A stretch of 64,000 nucleotides of DNA from Oscillospiraceae bacterium (GCA_016298065.1 JAEDDN010000007.1:18845-82844), one strand, 5' to 3'. Shown: positions 7,294 through 15,704, counted from the stretch's first letter. The notes: a model not told the origin generated them from the sequence alone. Numbers and translations: made by a program.

Positions 7294-7839
7294 TTAAAAA
7301 TTAACGTCGCTGTCTTTTAAAAGCGGAGCAGACAAATCTTTTTGTGATAAAATCGGGTTTTCAATTCCCCACTCAACGCCTATCGACTCGTCGTCAAAAC
7401 GTATGCTTCTGTCGTGCTCCTTTGAGTAAAATTCGTCCACCTTATACTGAACCTCAACATCGTCTGTGAGGGTTACAAAGCCGTGAGCAAAGCCCTTAGG
7501 AATATAGAGCTGTTTTTTGTTTTCTGCCGATAATTCAATGGAAAACCATTTTTTATATGTCGGCGAATTTTTCCTCAAATCTACTACAACGTCCACAATA
7601 GTGCCTCTTGTGCATCTTATAAGCTTTGTCTGAGATTTGGGATTGTTTTGAAAATGCAAGCCTCTCAAAGTACCCTTTTGTGCGGAATATGACTGATTAT
7701 CCTGCACAAATACAGTGTCAATTCCAAGCTCTTTAAACTTTTCCTCTGAATAGGTTTCCATAAACCAGCCTCTGTGATCGCCGAAAACCTGCGGTTCGAT
7801 TACCACTAAGCCCTCAATATCAGTTTTAATTAAATTCAA
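7294..7839 (-). CDS. rfbC: dTDP-4-dehydrorhamnose 3,5-epimerase
   Basis: The 181-residue cupin-fold enzyme epimerises C3 and C5 of dTDP-4-dehydro-6-deoxyglucose. Visible signatures are the N-terminal GLVVIEPQVFGDHRGWFMETY, abbreviated here by its key residues Asp-His-Arg-Gly, then DNQSYS followed by GTLRGLHFQ with the catalytic histidine, and the GFAHGF motif near residue 117. It lies 36 nt after rfbA and 29 nt before rfbB, within the same operon. Confidence 0.96.
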   Translation of the reverse strand: MNLIKTDIEGLVVIEPQVFGDHRGWFMETYSEEKFKELGIDTVFVQDNQSYSAQKGTLRGLHFQNNPKSQTKLIRCTRGTIVDVVVDLRKNSPTYKKWFSIELSAENKKQLYIPKGFAHGFVTLTDDVEVQYKVDEFYSKEHDRSIRFDDESIGVEWGIENPILSQKDLSAPLLKDSDVNF

Positions 7840-7875
7840 CTTTATAACACCTCTTTGTGAAATAATTTATATGAG

Positions 7876-8754
7876 TTAATATGTAATTTTACCTTCTGCT
7901 ACTTTTTTGAGATATTGTCCGTAGATGGATTTGCCGTATTTCTCGGCAGACTCAGCTAAGCGTTCCTTTGAAATCCAGCCCTTTCTGAAAGCAATCTCTT
8001 CAGGTGCACTGACCTTAATACCGAGACGTTTTTCTACTGTCTGAACAAACTGACCTGCTTCCAAAAGGCTATCCATTGTTCCCGTGTCGAGCCAAGCAAA
8101 GCCTCTGCTCAAAAGCTGAACGTCAAGGTCGCCTTTTTCAAGATATACTCTGTTTAAATCGGTTATCTCAAGCTCGCCTCTTGCGGACGGCTTTAAGTTT
8201 TTAGCATATTCTACAACTCTGTTATCGTAAAAGTAAAGTCCTGTGATACAGTAATTTGATTTCGGGTGTTCGGGTTTTTCTTCAACAGACAATACCCTGC
8301 CGTTTTTATCAAATTCGACTATACCGAAGCGCTCCGGATCGTCTACATAATAGCCGAACACAGTTGCTCTGCCTTTGTTGTCAGCGGCTTTTTTAAGCAC
8401 GCTTTCAAGCTCGTTACCGTAAAAAATGTTATCGCCCAAAACCATGGCAACGTCATCGTCGCCTATAAACTCCTCGCCCAAGATAAATGCTTGCGCAAGT
8501 CCGTCCGGAGAGGGCTGTTCTTTATAGCTTAAGTTTACTCCGTACTGACTGCCGTCGCCCAAAAGCTTTTTGAAATTCGGCAAATCGGTGGGAGTCGAAA
8601 TGATAAGAATATCCTTTATTCCTGCCATCATCAAGGTAGATAACGGATAATAAATCATCGGCTTATCGTAAATAGGCAAAAGCTGCTTACTGGTGATCAT
8701 AGTAAGCGGATATAATCTTGTTCCTGCTCCGCCGGCTAAAATAATACCCTTCAT
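7876..8754 (-). CDS. rfbA: Glucose-1-phosphate thymidylyltransferase
   Basis: The protein (292 aa) makes dTDP-glucose from dTTP and glucose-1-phosphate, the entry step of the rhamnose pathway. The nucleotide-binding loop GGAGTRLYPLT is at residues 8-18, with the metal/sugar motif LGDNIFYG near 107-114 and VEEKP near 157. It is first in the operon behind a good SigA promoter, and the pathway normally feeds wall or capsular rhamnose polymers; the divergent glycosyltransferase may use the product. Confidence 0.97.
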   Translation of the reverse strand: MKGIILAGGAGTRLYPLTMITSKQLLPIYDKPMIYYPLSTLMMAGIKDILIISTPTDLPNFKKLLGDGSQYGVNLSYKEQPSPDGLAQAFILGEEFIGDDDVAMVLGDNIFYGNELESVLKKAADNKGRATVFGYYVDDPERFGIVEFDKNGRVLSVEEKPEHPKSNYCITGLYFYDNRVVEYAKNLKPSARGELEITDLNRVYLEKGDLDVQLLSRGFAWLDTGTMDSLLEAGQFVQTVEKRLGIKVSAPEEIAFRKGWISKERLAESAEKYGKSIYGQYLKKVAEGKITY

Positions 8755-8848
8755 ATTTTTTATACCTCCGTGTTTACAAACTTGTTTGGATTATAAGCTT
8801 TAATCGCTTAAATTAAGGCTAAAAGTCATAATAATCCTATTTAAAAAA

Positions 8849-8877
8849 ATTATACCATAACTGAAAAATATAATCAA
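8849..8877 (-). promoter_or_regulatory. Promoter of the rfbACBD operon
   Basis: On the minus strand TTGATT and TATAAT are separated by 17 bp, about 95 bp before rfbA. The leader between them and rfbA shows no obvious aptamer. Confidence 0.7.
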
Positions 8878-9020
8878 GAAAAAAACTTAAATATTATATT
8901 GTAGGTAATTTTTTTATAACATCTTGATTAAGGCACCCTTATATGATAAACTTATTAAGTAAATTATATCTTTATCGCTTGATGTTGTGAGGTGAATTTC
9001 AGCTTTATAGCATTAAAATT

Positions 9021-9950
9021 ATGATTACTGTTCTTATGGCGACATATCAGGGCGAAAAATACTTAAAGCCCCAGCTTGATTCGATATTATCCCAAAGCTT
9101 TAGTGACTTTAAGCTTGTGATAAGCGACGATGTTTCAAGCGATTCTACACGAGAAATAGTGTCGGAATATGCAAAAAAATATCCCGGCAAGGTTATCCCG
9201 GTATTCCCTGAAAAAGCTTCGGGAAGCGCAGAAAATAACTTTTTTTCCATGCTCGAAAAGGCGGATGACGACTATATTATGCTTTCAGACCAAGACGACG
9301 TGTGGCTGCCCGACAAGATAGAGAAAACCTTTGAAAAAATGAAAGAGGCAGAAAATATTTACGGTAAAAATACGCCGATACTGATTCACTCAAATTTAAA
9401 GGTCACCGACGGCGAGCTTAATATAATAGCAGAGTCCTTTTGGAAATATCAAAACATCTCGCCCGAGCGCACAAAGCTAAATCAGATGTTAGTACAAAAC
9501 GGTATTACGGGCTGTACTATGATGATAAACAGAGCTCTTTTAAAGTATCTATGGGATTACACGCCTAAAGAATGCGCTATGCACGACTGGTGGTGCGGAC
9601 TTATTGCGTGTTCATTTGGGCATATTGATTATATAACCGACTCGCTTATGCTTTACCGCCAGCACGGGAATAATCAGGTGGGCGCCAAAAACGCAAGAAG
9701 CTTTTCTTTTATATGGGGTAAATATAAAAGCAGAGATATTGTTAAAGAAAACTACAACAAGATGTTTATTCAGGCAAGGCTTTTTGAAGAGAAGTATCAG
9801 GATACCTTAACCGACACACAAAAGGATATTTTAAAGGGTTTTATAGATATTCAAGGCGCAAGCCGAATTTTTAAAGTTAAAACGATAATTAAATATAAAT
9901 TTTATAAAAATAATTTTGTTCGTACAATGGGACAATTTTTCTCGATTTAA
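9021..9950 (+). CDS. Family 2 glycosyltransferase, likely rhamnosyl- or wall-polysaccharide type
   Basis: The protein (309 aa) is a GT-A fold enzyme. It starts MITVLMATYQGEKYL, has SDDVSSD near residues 35-41 for the nucleotide and LSDQDDVW at 88-95, which holds the metal-binding acidic cluster. The pattern resembles RfbF/RgpB-like rhamnosyltransferases. The gene lies divergent from the dTDP-rhamnose operon, which supports but does not prove rhamnose transfer. No membrane segment is evident, so it would act on lipid-linked glycans at the inner face. The spacing to asnB (44 nt) suggests a two-gene transcript. Confidence 0.85.
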   Translation: MITVLMATYQGEKYLKPQLDSILSQSFSDFKLVISDDVSSDSTREIVSEYAKKYPGKVIPVFPEKASGSAENNFFSMLEKADDDYIMLSDQDDVWLPDKIEKTFEKMKEAENIYGKNTPILIHSNLKVTDGELNIIAESFWKYQNISPERTKLNQMLVQNGITGCTMMINRALLKYLWDYTPKECAMHDWWCGLIACSFGHIDYITDSLMLYRQHGNNQVGAKNARSFSFIWGKYKSRDIVKENYNKMFIQARLFEEKYQDTLTDTQKDILKGFIDIQGASRIFKVKTIIKYKFYKNNFVRTMGQFFSI

Positions 9951-9994
9951 ATTTTCTCTCGATAAATTAAGAGAAGAAAGGTATTGGTAATAAT

Positions 9995-11821
9995 ATGTGT
10001 GGATTTGTTGGATTTTCCGATAATATGAAGGACAAAGCCCCCGTACTAAAGGACATGATGGACAGTATTGCTCACAGAGGTCCCGACAGCGAGGGTATGT
10101 ATACCGACGACGATATTGCTTTAGGCTTTAGACGTCTTTCGATAATCGACCTTGAAGCAGGAAGTCAGCCTATTTTTAACGAGGATAACTCTTTAGTACT
10201 CGTATTTAACGGCGAGATTTATAACTATCAGGATTTGCGCAAAGAGCTTATAAAAGAAGGTCACACTTTTAAAACACATTCCGATTCCGAAGTGCTTATT
10301 CACCTTTACGAGCAGCACGGATACGATATGTTAAATCTTTTAAGAGGTATGTTCGCCTTTTGTATTTGGGATATACAAAAGAAAAGCTTGTTTATCGCAA
10401 GAGATTATTTTGGCATAAAGCCTATGTATTATGCTAATATGGGTAACACCTTTATGTTCGGCTCGGAGATTAAGAGCTTTTTATTCCACCCGGACTTTAA
10501 AAAAGAGCTTAACCACGACGTTTTAGAGCATTATTTAACCTTCCAGTATTCTCCTACAAGCGAAACCTTTTTTAAAGACGTTTATAAGCTTCCTCCTGCA
10601 CATTATCTTGTTTATGAAAACGGTGAGCTCACCGTTACACGCTATTGGGAGCCTGTATTTGACGCTAAAGAGGGCAAGGATTTAGACTACTGGGTAAGCG
10701 AAATAGAAAATATAATGAAGGATTCCGTAGCTCACCACAAGATAAGCGACGTTGAAGTAGGCTCTTTCCTTTCAAGCGGAGTTGACTCAAGCTATGTTGC
10801 CTGTCTTGCGCAGGTAGACAAGACCTTTACCGTAGGCTTTGCTCCCGAACAGTATAACGAAATAAGCTTCGCAAAAGAGTTTTCTAAGTTTATTAACGTA
10901 AAGAATATAAGCAAGCTCATTACTCCCGAAGAATATTGGGACAGCCTTTCAAAAATACAGTATCACATGGACGAGCCTTTGGCAGACCCTGCGGCTATTG
11001 CGCTTTATTTTGTAAGTAACGAAGCGGCAAAGCACGTTAAGGTTGCTTTATCAGGCGAGGGCGCCGACGAATTTTTCGGCGGCTACAATATTTATAAAGA
11101 GCCCCTCGAGCACAGAGGCTTTGACAAAATTCCTATGCCGATAAGACGCTTTATCGGTGCTGTTGCCTCCCGTTTACCCAAGGTAAGAGGGCTTAACTTC
11201 CTTGTTCGTCACTCAAAAACCTTACAGGAAAGATTTATCGGAAACGCCTTTATGTTTGACGAGCGTGAAAAGAATAAGCTTCTTAAAGAGAGAAGTGCTA
11301 CTGAGTTACCTACCGATATTACAAAGCCGTTTTACGACAAGGTCAAAGGCAAAGACCCTGTAACACAAATGCAGTATCTTGACATTCATCTTTGGATGGC
11401 TTACGACATACTCTTAAAGGCAGATAAAATGAGTATGGCAAATTCTCTGGAGGTAAGAGTGCCGTTTCTGGATAAGGAGGTTTTGGGCGTTGCTTCAAAA
11501 ATCCCCACCGAGTACAGAGTAAATAACGGCGTTACAAAGTTAGCTATGAGACAGGCGGCAAACAAGGTTATACCGCAAAAAACCGCCGACAAGAAAAAGT
11601 TAGGCTTCCCTGTTCCCATAAGAGTATGGCTTAAAGAGGACGCTTACTACAATAGAGTAAAGAGCTATTTTACCTCCGACGTTGCCGAAGAGTTTTTTAA
11701 CACAAGTTATCTTGTAAAAATACTCGACCAGCACCGTGCGGGAAAATACGACAACAGCAGAAAAATCTGGACTGTGTTTATGTTCTTAAAATGGTATGAG
11801 GAATTTTTTATAAAAAGATAA
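9995..11821 (+). CDS. asnB: Asparagine synthase (glutamine-hydrolysing)
   Basis: The protein (608 aa) joins an N-terminal class II glutaminase, with Cys2 as nucleophile in MCGFVGF and the HRGPDSEG loop near residue 27, to an ATP-pyrophosphatase domain with SSGVDSS near residue 254. It makes asparagine or, in polysaccharide loci, can amidate sugar carboxyls. Length is slightly above E. coli AsnB and matches the AsnB1/AsnO type of Firmicutes. The neighbouring glycosyltransferase and rhamnose genes leave open a role in wall-glycan amidation, but free asparagine synthesis is the default reading. A strong terminator follows. Confidence 0.93.
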   Translation: MCGFVGFSDNMKDKAPVLKDMMDSIAHRGPDSEGMYTDDDIALGFRRLSIIDLEAGSQPIFNEDNSLVLVFNGEIYNYQDLRKELIKEGHTFKTHSDSEVLIHLYEQHGYDMLNLLRGMFAFCIWDIQKKSLFIARDYFGIKPMYYANMGNTFMFGSEIKSFLFHPDFKKELNHDVLEHYLTFQYSPTSETFFKDVYKLPPAHYLVYENGELTVTRYWEPVFDAKEGKDLDYWVSEIENIMKDSVAHHKISDVEVGSFLSSGVDSSYVACLAQVDKTFTVGFAPEQYNEISFAKEFSKFINVKNISKLITPEEYWDSLSKIQYHMDEPLADPAAIALYFVSNEAAKHVKVALSGEGADEFFGGYNIYKEPLEHRGFDKIPMPIRRFIGAVASRLPKVRGLNFLVRHSKTLQERFIGNAFMFDEREKNKLLKERSATELPTDITKPFYDKVKGKDPVTQMQYLDIHLWMAYDILLKADKMSMANSLEVRVPFLDKEVLGVASKIPTEYRVNNGVTKLAMRQAANKVIPQKTADKKKLGFPVPIRVWLKEDAYYNRVKSYFTSDVAEEFFNTSYLVKILDQHRAGKYDNSRKIWTVFMFLKWYEEFFIKR

Positions 11822-11829
11822 AATATTAA

Positions 11830-11862
11830 ATCGGCAAGGAATAAATCCTTGCCGATTTTTTA
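11830..11862 (+). terminator. Terminator after asnB
   Basis: ATCGGCAAGGA, a 5-nt loop and the complement are followed by TTTTTATC. It also lies at the end of the convergent XRE gene. Confidence 0.9.
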
Positions 11863-12075
11863 TCACTTTTTATCGGTTCTGCCCACAAGGTAATCGAGCG
11901 ATACGCCAAAGCAATCTGCAATTTTAATTAAAATTTCCAGTTTAGGTTCTCTGGTCATAAGCTCATAATTTTGATATGTCTTTTCGGTAATATCGCAGTA
12001 TACGGCGACTTCCCACTGTGTAAGACCTTTTTCTTTTCTGCACTCTTTGAGGCGTTTTGCCAAAATGTCTTTCAT
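11863..12075 (-). CDS. Short XRE-family helix-turn-helix regulator
   Basis: The 70-residue protein is a single HTH_3 domain: LKECRKEKGLTQWEVAVYCD at residues 10-29 gives the first helices and the turn, then the recognition helix EKTYQNYELMTREP, and the usual C-terminal ADCFGVSLDYLVGR. It has no sensor domain. It is transcribed divergently from the DUF1836-SPFH pair, with its own promoter, so it may control them or itself. Targets are not known. Confidence 0.88.
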   Translation of the reverse strand: MKDILAKRLKECRKEKGLTQWEVAVYCDITEKTYQNYELMTREPKLEILIKIADCFGVSLDYLVGRTDKK

Positions 12076-12094
12076 ATATTATCACCACAGCTTC

Positions 12095-12123
12095 ATTATA
12101 TATTGTACGCTCATTTTTTACAA
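12095..12123 (-). promoter_or_regulatory. Promoter of the short XRE regulator
   Basis: TTGTAA and TATAAT on the minus strand are 17 bp apart. The box lies about 30 bp from the divergent DUF1836 promoter. Confidence 0.65.
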
Positions 12124-12149
12124 GAACATAAAAAATCTAAAGATTACTA

Positions 12150-12189
12150 TTGACAGTCAAATGAACTTGTGATATAATCAAATAAACTT
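12150..12189 (+). promoter_or_regulatory. DUF1836-SPFH promoter with in-phase direct repeats
   Basis: TTGACA (12150-12155), a 17-bp spacer and TATAAT (12173-12178) form a strong promoter. The 12-mer TCAAATRAACTT occurs at 12157-12168 within the spacer and again at 12178-12189 at the start point, exactly 21 bp (two helical turns) apart, suggesting an operator read from one face of the helix. Confidence 0.7.
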
Positions 12190-12206
12190 ATGAAAGGAGG
12201 GGTTAT

Positions 12207-12773
12207 ATGTCTCAAAAGCTGATACCCGGTACTGCCTTACCGTATTCCGACGCAGGCGGAACCTTTAATATGTTTAAGCCTCTTATAAAGGCTACCGACG
12301 GGCTTACCTTGAGTCAGGTCTGCGCTGTAACGGGGTTAGAAGCGTCCACCGTACAAAACTGGGTTAAGCGAAAGTTTGTCGCACGCCCGATAAACAAAAA
12401 ATATCACGAGCGACAGCTTGCGAGAATACTGCTTATCTCATCGCTTCGTGAATGTATGAAAATCGAAAACATAGGCGAGCTTATGTCAATGGTAAACGGC
12501 GACGCTAACGACGAAAGTGACGACATTATCTCGGAGGATAAGTTATATGACTATTTTTGTGAGATAATCGGGCATACTAACGATGTCGCACCCTCTGACA
12601 GCGAAATAGAAAGCCTTATCGAAAATGTGATTAAGGACTATAAGCCGCCTCATAAAAACGACAAGCTTAGGTTAAAGGACGCACTTACCGTAATGGTATA
12701 TGCATACACGGCAGCCGAATACAAAAAACGGGCTGACCTTAAACTAAATCAAATGAAGGAGAATTTAAAATGA
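12207..12773 (+). CDS. DUF1836 putative DNA-binding regulator
   Basis: The protein (188 aa) matches the DUF1836 (PF08876) pattern seen in Firmicutes: a conserved N-terminal segment, then TLSQVCAVTGLEASTVQNWVKR at about residues 34-55, a clear helix-turn-helix resembling MerR-type helices, followed by LARILLISSLR. A tandem operator-like repeat sits in its own promoter, so autoregulation is plausible. Its 3' end overlaps the SPFH gene by four bases (ATGA), which implies translational coupling and a joint role in membrane stress or quality control. No ligand is known. Confidence 0.8.
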   Translation: MSQKLIPGTALPYSDAGGTFNMFKPLIKATDGLTLSQVCAVTGLEASTVQNWVKRKFVARPINKKYHERQLARILLISSLRECMKIENIGELMSMVNGDANDESDDIISEDKLYDYFCEIIGHTNDVAPSDSEIESLIENVIKDYKPPHKNDKLRLKDALTVMVYAYTAAEYKKRADLKLNQMKENLK

Positions 12774-13585
12774 ATGAACAAACCTTTGCACCTAAAAAAA
12801 CCAAAAAAATCATAGCTATTATAGCCATAGTACTTCTGGTGATAATTACACTCTCAAGTACCTTTACCGTAGTTGACGCAGGTCACACAGGCGTTGTAGT
12901 AACGCTCGGTAAGGTAAACGAGAGAGTTTTGCCCGAAGGAATCCACGCTAAAGTGCCGTTTATCCAAAAGGTTGTAAAAATAGACAACCGTATCCGCAAG
13001 TTAGAGGTAAACACCGAGGCGTTCTCAAAGGACCTTCAAAGCGTTAATACCGTGCTTGCAATAAACTACCGTGTAGACACTTCAAAGAGCTACAGCATTT
13101 ACAAAAACATAGGCGCTGACTACGAAACGGTTCTGGTAGTACCTGCAGTAAACGAGGTTTTAAAGGCAATTACCGCAACATACACCGCTGAGGAAAGCGT
13201 AACAAACCGTGTTTTAATCTCCGAGGGGTTAATTCAAGGCTTAAACGAAAAATTAAATAACATCGGGCTTTACATCACCGATGTAAACATCATTGACTTT
13301 GATTTCTCAGACGCTTTTATTACGGCGATTGAAGAAAAACAAGTCGCTCAACAACAGCTTTTAAAGGCTGAAACCGAAAAGCAAACCGCTATTACAAATG
13401 CCGAGGCCGAAGCTGAAGCAATGAAGATAAAAGCAGACGGCGAAGCTCAGGCGAACAGACTTATAAGCGAATCGCTCACCAATCAGGTTATAGAAAACAA
13501 AAAGATTGAAAAGTGGAACGGCGAGCTTCCAAAGGTTAGCGGCAACAGCGGCGCTTTCGTTGATATAGGCGGTATTACGGAATAA
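12770..13585 (+). CDS. SPFH/prohibitin-family membrane protein
   Basis: The protein (271 aa) has a single N-terminal membrane helix at about residues 13-30, then the SPFH domain starting STFTVVDAGHTGVVVTLGKV, and a long C-terminal Glu/Ala/Lys-rich helix (about residues 190-235) that drives ring assembly in this family. Relatives form large membrane-bound cages that scaffold proteases or lipid domains; HflC/HflK control FtsH. No protease gene is adjacent here. It is translationally coupled to the DUF1836 regulator and ends at a hairpin terminator. Confidence 0.88.
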   Translation: MNEQTFAPKKTKKIIAIIAIVLLVIITLSSTFTVVDAGHTGVVVTLGKVNERVLPEGIHAKVPFIQKVVKIDNRIRKLEVNTEAFSKDLQSVNTVLAINYRVDTSKSYSIYKNIGADYETVLVVPAVNEVLKAITATYTAEESVTNRVLISEGLIQGLNEKLNNIGLYITDVNIIDFDFSDAFITAIEEKQVAQQQLLKAETEKQTAITNAEAEAEAMKIKADGEAQANRLISESLTNQVIENKKIEKWNGELPKVSGNSGAFVDIGGITE

Positions 13586-13597
13586 CAAAAAATTAAA

Positions 13598-13633
13598 CGG
13601 CATCGCAATAAGCGATGCCGCTAATATTTTATC
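13598..13633 (+). terminator. Terminator after the SPFH gene
   Basis: CGGCATCGC, a 5-nt loop and GCGATGCCG are followed by a moderately T-rich stretch. The convergent ptsH gene ends 20 bp further on. Confidence 0.75.
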
Positions 13634-13655
13634 TTTAAGTAACCTAATATGTATA

Positions 13656-13919
13656 TTATTCTGTAAATCCGGTTTCAACCAATTTAACCAAAGCTTCAAC
13701 AGCTTCCTGTTCGTCAGTGCCGTCGGCGATAATTTTAATTTGGTTTTCTCCTACAATACCCAAAGACAATACGCCTAAGAGACTCTTTGCATTTACTCTG
13801 CGCTCGTCCTTTTCAACCCAAATAGACGATTTGAATTCATTTGCTTTTTGAATAAAAAATGTTGCCGGACGTGCGTGTAAGCCGACTTGATTTTGTACCT
13901 CTACATCTTTAATATACAT
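13656..13919 (-). CDS. ptsH: HPr phosphocarrier protein
   Basis: The 87-residue protein carries phosphate from enzyme I to sugar-specific EII components. His15 lies in GLHARPAT and Ser46 in NAKSLLGVLSLG, so both the catalytic and the regulatory (HPr-kinase) sites are present, as expected of a Firmicute with CcpA-type catabolite control. It is a single-gene unit with its own promoter rather than a ptsHI operon; ptsI is not nearby. The HPr-kinase-like gene at 22332 belongs to a different cassette and is not a usual HprK. Confidence 0.93.
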   Translation of the reverse strand: MYIKDVEVQNQVGLHARPATFFIQKANEFKSSIWVEKDERRVNAKSLLGVLSLGIVGENQIKIIADGTDEQEAVEALVKLVETGFTE

Positions 13920-13992
13920 ATTAAACTCTCCCTCTCAACTGTTTATTAAGGCTCAAATGCTTAAACCAACTTAATATTTTAAAGTTAATTTT

Positions 13993-14020
13993 ATTATATC
14001 ACAAAAGATTTTGTCGTCAA
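13993..14020 (-). promoter_or_regulatory. ptsH promoter
   Basis: TTGACG and TATAAT on the minus strand are 16 bp apart, about 75 bp upstream of ptsH. A 13-bp inverted repeat (14026-14097) lies directly behind it. Confidence 0.75.
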
Positions 14021-14025
14021 TTACC

Positions 14026-14097
14026 TTATGGTTTTTTTAGATTATTTCCCAGTTTGGAGTATTTAAATTACCCTGCGTTTATGCAAAAAAACCATAA
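14026..14097. repeat. 13-bp perfect inverted repeat between trmD and ptsH
   Basis: TTATGGTTTTTTT (14026-14038) is the exact complement of AAAAAAACCATAA (14085-14097), separated by 46 bp. It lies downstream of trmD and directly upstream of the ptsH promoter. On the plus strand it is followed by TTTTTT, but no plus-strand transcript is expected here. Its role is unknown. Confidence 0.6.
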
Positions 14098-14152
14098 TTT
14101 TTTAAACAGGTAAAAATATTTATATCAATAACATAAACACATCGGTTAAAAG

Positions 14153-14866
14153 CTACTGCTTATCAGAGTTATCGGACATATATTTTTTAAACATATCGGG
14201 GCGTTTTTGTTTTGTTCTTTCGAGGGATTTTTCATAACGCCACTTCTCAATATTTGCGTGATGTCCGGAAAGGAGCACCTCCGGCACTTTTTTACCTTGC
14301 CACTCTTCCGGACGTGTGTACTGCGGATATTCCAAAAGCCCGTTAAAATGGCTTTCGTTTTCAAAGCATTCGCTGTCTGAAAGCACGCCGTCACAAAGCC
14401 TTACAATGCTGTCGGTAAGTATGAGCGCCGGCAGTTCTCCGCCGGTTAAAACATAATCCCCGACCGATATTTCCTCGTCGACAATAGCTTCTATTATACG
14501 CTCGTCTACGCCCTCATAATGTCCGCAGAGGATGAGTATATTTTCATACTCGCTGAGTTTTAACGATTTATCTTGCGTAAGCACCTTACCCTGAGGCGAC
14601 ATATATATAACGTGCGGTCTTTTCCCTATCATTTCACACACCGCCTCAAAGCAGCGATAAATAGGCTCTGCCTGCATAACCATACCCTTACCTCCGCCAT
14701 AGGCGTAGTCGTCTACACGGTTATGCTTATCGAGAGTATAATCCCTTATGTTATGACAATAAATTTCGACAAGCTTTCCCTCTCTGGCTCTGCCGATAAT
14801 GCTTTCGTTAAGCACCGCTTCGCACATTTCGGGAAAAAGCGTCAATATATCTATCCTAATCATCAA
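14153..14866 (-). CDS. trmD: tRNA (guanine-37-N1)-methyltransferase
   Basis: The protein (237 aa) methylates G37 of tRNAs reading codons that start with C, preventing +1 frameshifts. The SPOUT trefoil-knot signature is visible: YMSPQGKVLTQ near residue 88 and LCGHYEGVDERI near 112, followed by SVGDYVLTGGELPA. Its start overlaps the end of rimM by 11 bases, so translation is coupled. The rplS gene that usually follows trmD is not present here; ptsH comes next with its own promoter. Confidence 0.96.
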   Translation of the reverse strand: MMIRIDILTLFPEMCEAVLNESIIGRAREGKLVEIYCHNIRDYTLDKHNRVDDYAYGGGKGMVMQAEPIYRCFEAVCEMIGKRPHVIYMSPQGKVLTQDKSLKLSEYENILILCGHYEGVDERIIEAIVDEEISVGDYVLTGGELPALILTDSIVRLCDGVLSDSECFENESHFNGLLEYPQYTRPEEWQGKKVPEVLLSGHHANIEKWRYEKSLERTKQKRPDMFKKYMSDNSDKQ

Positions 14867-15368
14867 AAAGCCCCTCTAAACGTGTAATGGTAATGGTGTC
14901 ATTTTCAAAATTTATCTCATTTACAACACTTTCTATCGCAGGGATAAGATAGGTTTTACCCTCAGGCGACTTTACAAAGTAAACGTCATTGGCACCGTAG
15001 CTTCCCACGTCAACAAGCTCGCCGTAAAGAGTGTTATCGTCCTTATCCACTACCTTCATACCGAGTAAATCCTGAATGAAATATGTGCCCTCGTCCAAAG
15101 AAAGCTCGTCTCTGTTTAAATACAAAACCTTATTTCTTAAAGCTTGAGCATCATTCATTGTATCTGTGCCCTCAAGCTTCATTATCACGATATTTTTATG
15201 CACTCTTGCGTTTAAAACCTTAACGGGCTTTTTGCCCTTGTCGTCAAAATAAAGCGTGTCAAGCGTACACAAAACGTCGTTTGAATCACACCACGACTTA
15301 ACCCTGACTTCGCCTGCAATACCGTGCGTTGCAACTATTTGTCCTGCTTCAAGATACTGCTTTTTCAC
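14856..15368 (-). CDS. rimM: 16S rRNA-processing protein RimM
   Basis: The protein (170 aa from GTG at 15368) helps mature the 3' domain of 16S rRNA and binds ribosomal protein S19. The N-terminal RimM barrel begins EAGQIVATHGIAGEVRVKSW and the PRC-barrel half begins near residue 88 at YFIQDLLGM. GGGGAG nine bases upstream supports the GTG rather than the longer frame. Two strong tandem hairpins lie between khpA and this gene and may set its dose relative to rpsP. Confidence 0.93.
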   Translation of the reverse strand: MKKQYLEAGQIVATHGIAGEVRVKSWCDSNDVLCTLDTLYFDDKGKKPVKVLNARVHKNIVIMKLEGTDTMNDAQALRNKVLYLNRDELSLDEGTYFIQDLLGMKVVDKDDNTLYGELVDVGSYGANDVYFVKSPEGKTYLIPAIESVVNEINFENDTITITRLEGLFDD

Positions 15369-15402
15369 TAAAAGCTTCTCCCCTTTTAAAATCAAAAACT
15401 AT

Positions 15403-15460
15403 AGGGAAGCTTTAAGCTTCCCTTTTAGATTTAAGCAATTTGGGGAGCCCAAAGCTCCCC
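15403..15460 (-). promoter_or_regulatory. Tandem hairpins between khpA and rimM
   Basis: In transcript order, GGGGAGC with a 5-nt loop and its complement (15442-15460) is followed by AGGGAAGC with a 5-nt loop and its complement (15403-15423), then ATAGTTTTTG. The second resembles a weak terminator, so partial attenuation inside the operon is plausible. Confidence 0.6.
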
Positions 15461-15470
15461 TTAAGTTATC

Positions 15471-15704
15471 CTAATCAATTTCAACGGCAATTCTTTTGTC
15501 CTCTTTGCTTGCACCTGCACGCATAACAGTTCTGATTGCCTTTGCAATACGACCCTGTTTGCCGATAATTCTGCCCATATCCTCAGGCGCAACGTGAAGG
15601 TGATAAACAATAACGCCTTCTTCGTTTATATCGTCAACCTGAACTTCTACGGAATCCTTATCCTCTACAAGACCTTTTGCGATAGTTTCGAGTAATTCCT
15701 TCAT
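15471..15704 (-). CDS. khpA: KH-domain RNA-binding protein KhpA (YlqC)
   Basis: The 77-residue protein is one KH domain with the GxxG loop in GRIIGKQGRIAKAIRT near residue 44. KhpA pairs with KhpB (Jag) in streptococci and other Firmicutes and binds many small RNAs and messages that affect cell length. It lies between rpsP (27 nt) and rimM in the conserved gene order. Length and sequence are ordinary. Confidence 0.93.
   Translation of the reverse strand: MKELLETIAKGLVEDKDSVEVQVDDINEEGVIVYHLHVAPEDMGRIIGKQGRIAKAIRTVMRAGASKEDKRIAVEID

Noticed and set aside
8881..9020. A promoter for the glycosyltransferase gene from TTGATT near 8924 and TATGAT.
   Set aside because: The spacer would be about 14 bp, too short for a confident call.
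13656..13919. A link between HPr and the HPr-kinase-like gene at 22332.
   Set aside because: That protein lacks the HPr-recognition signature and is embedded in the PqqD cassette 8 kb away; a true HprK is probably elsewhere.
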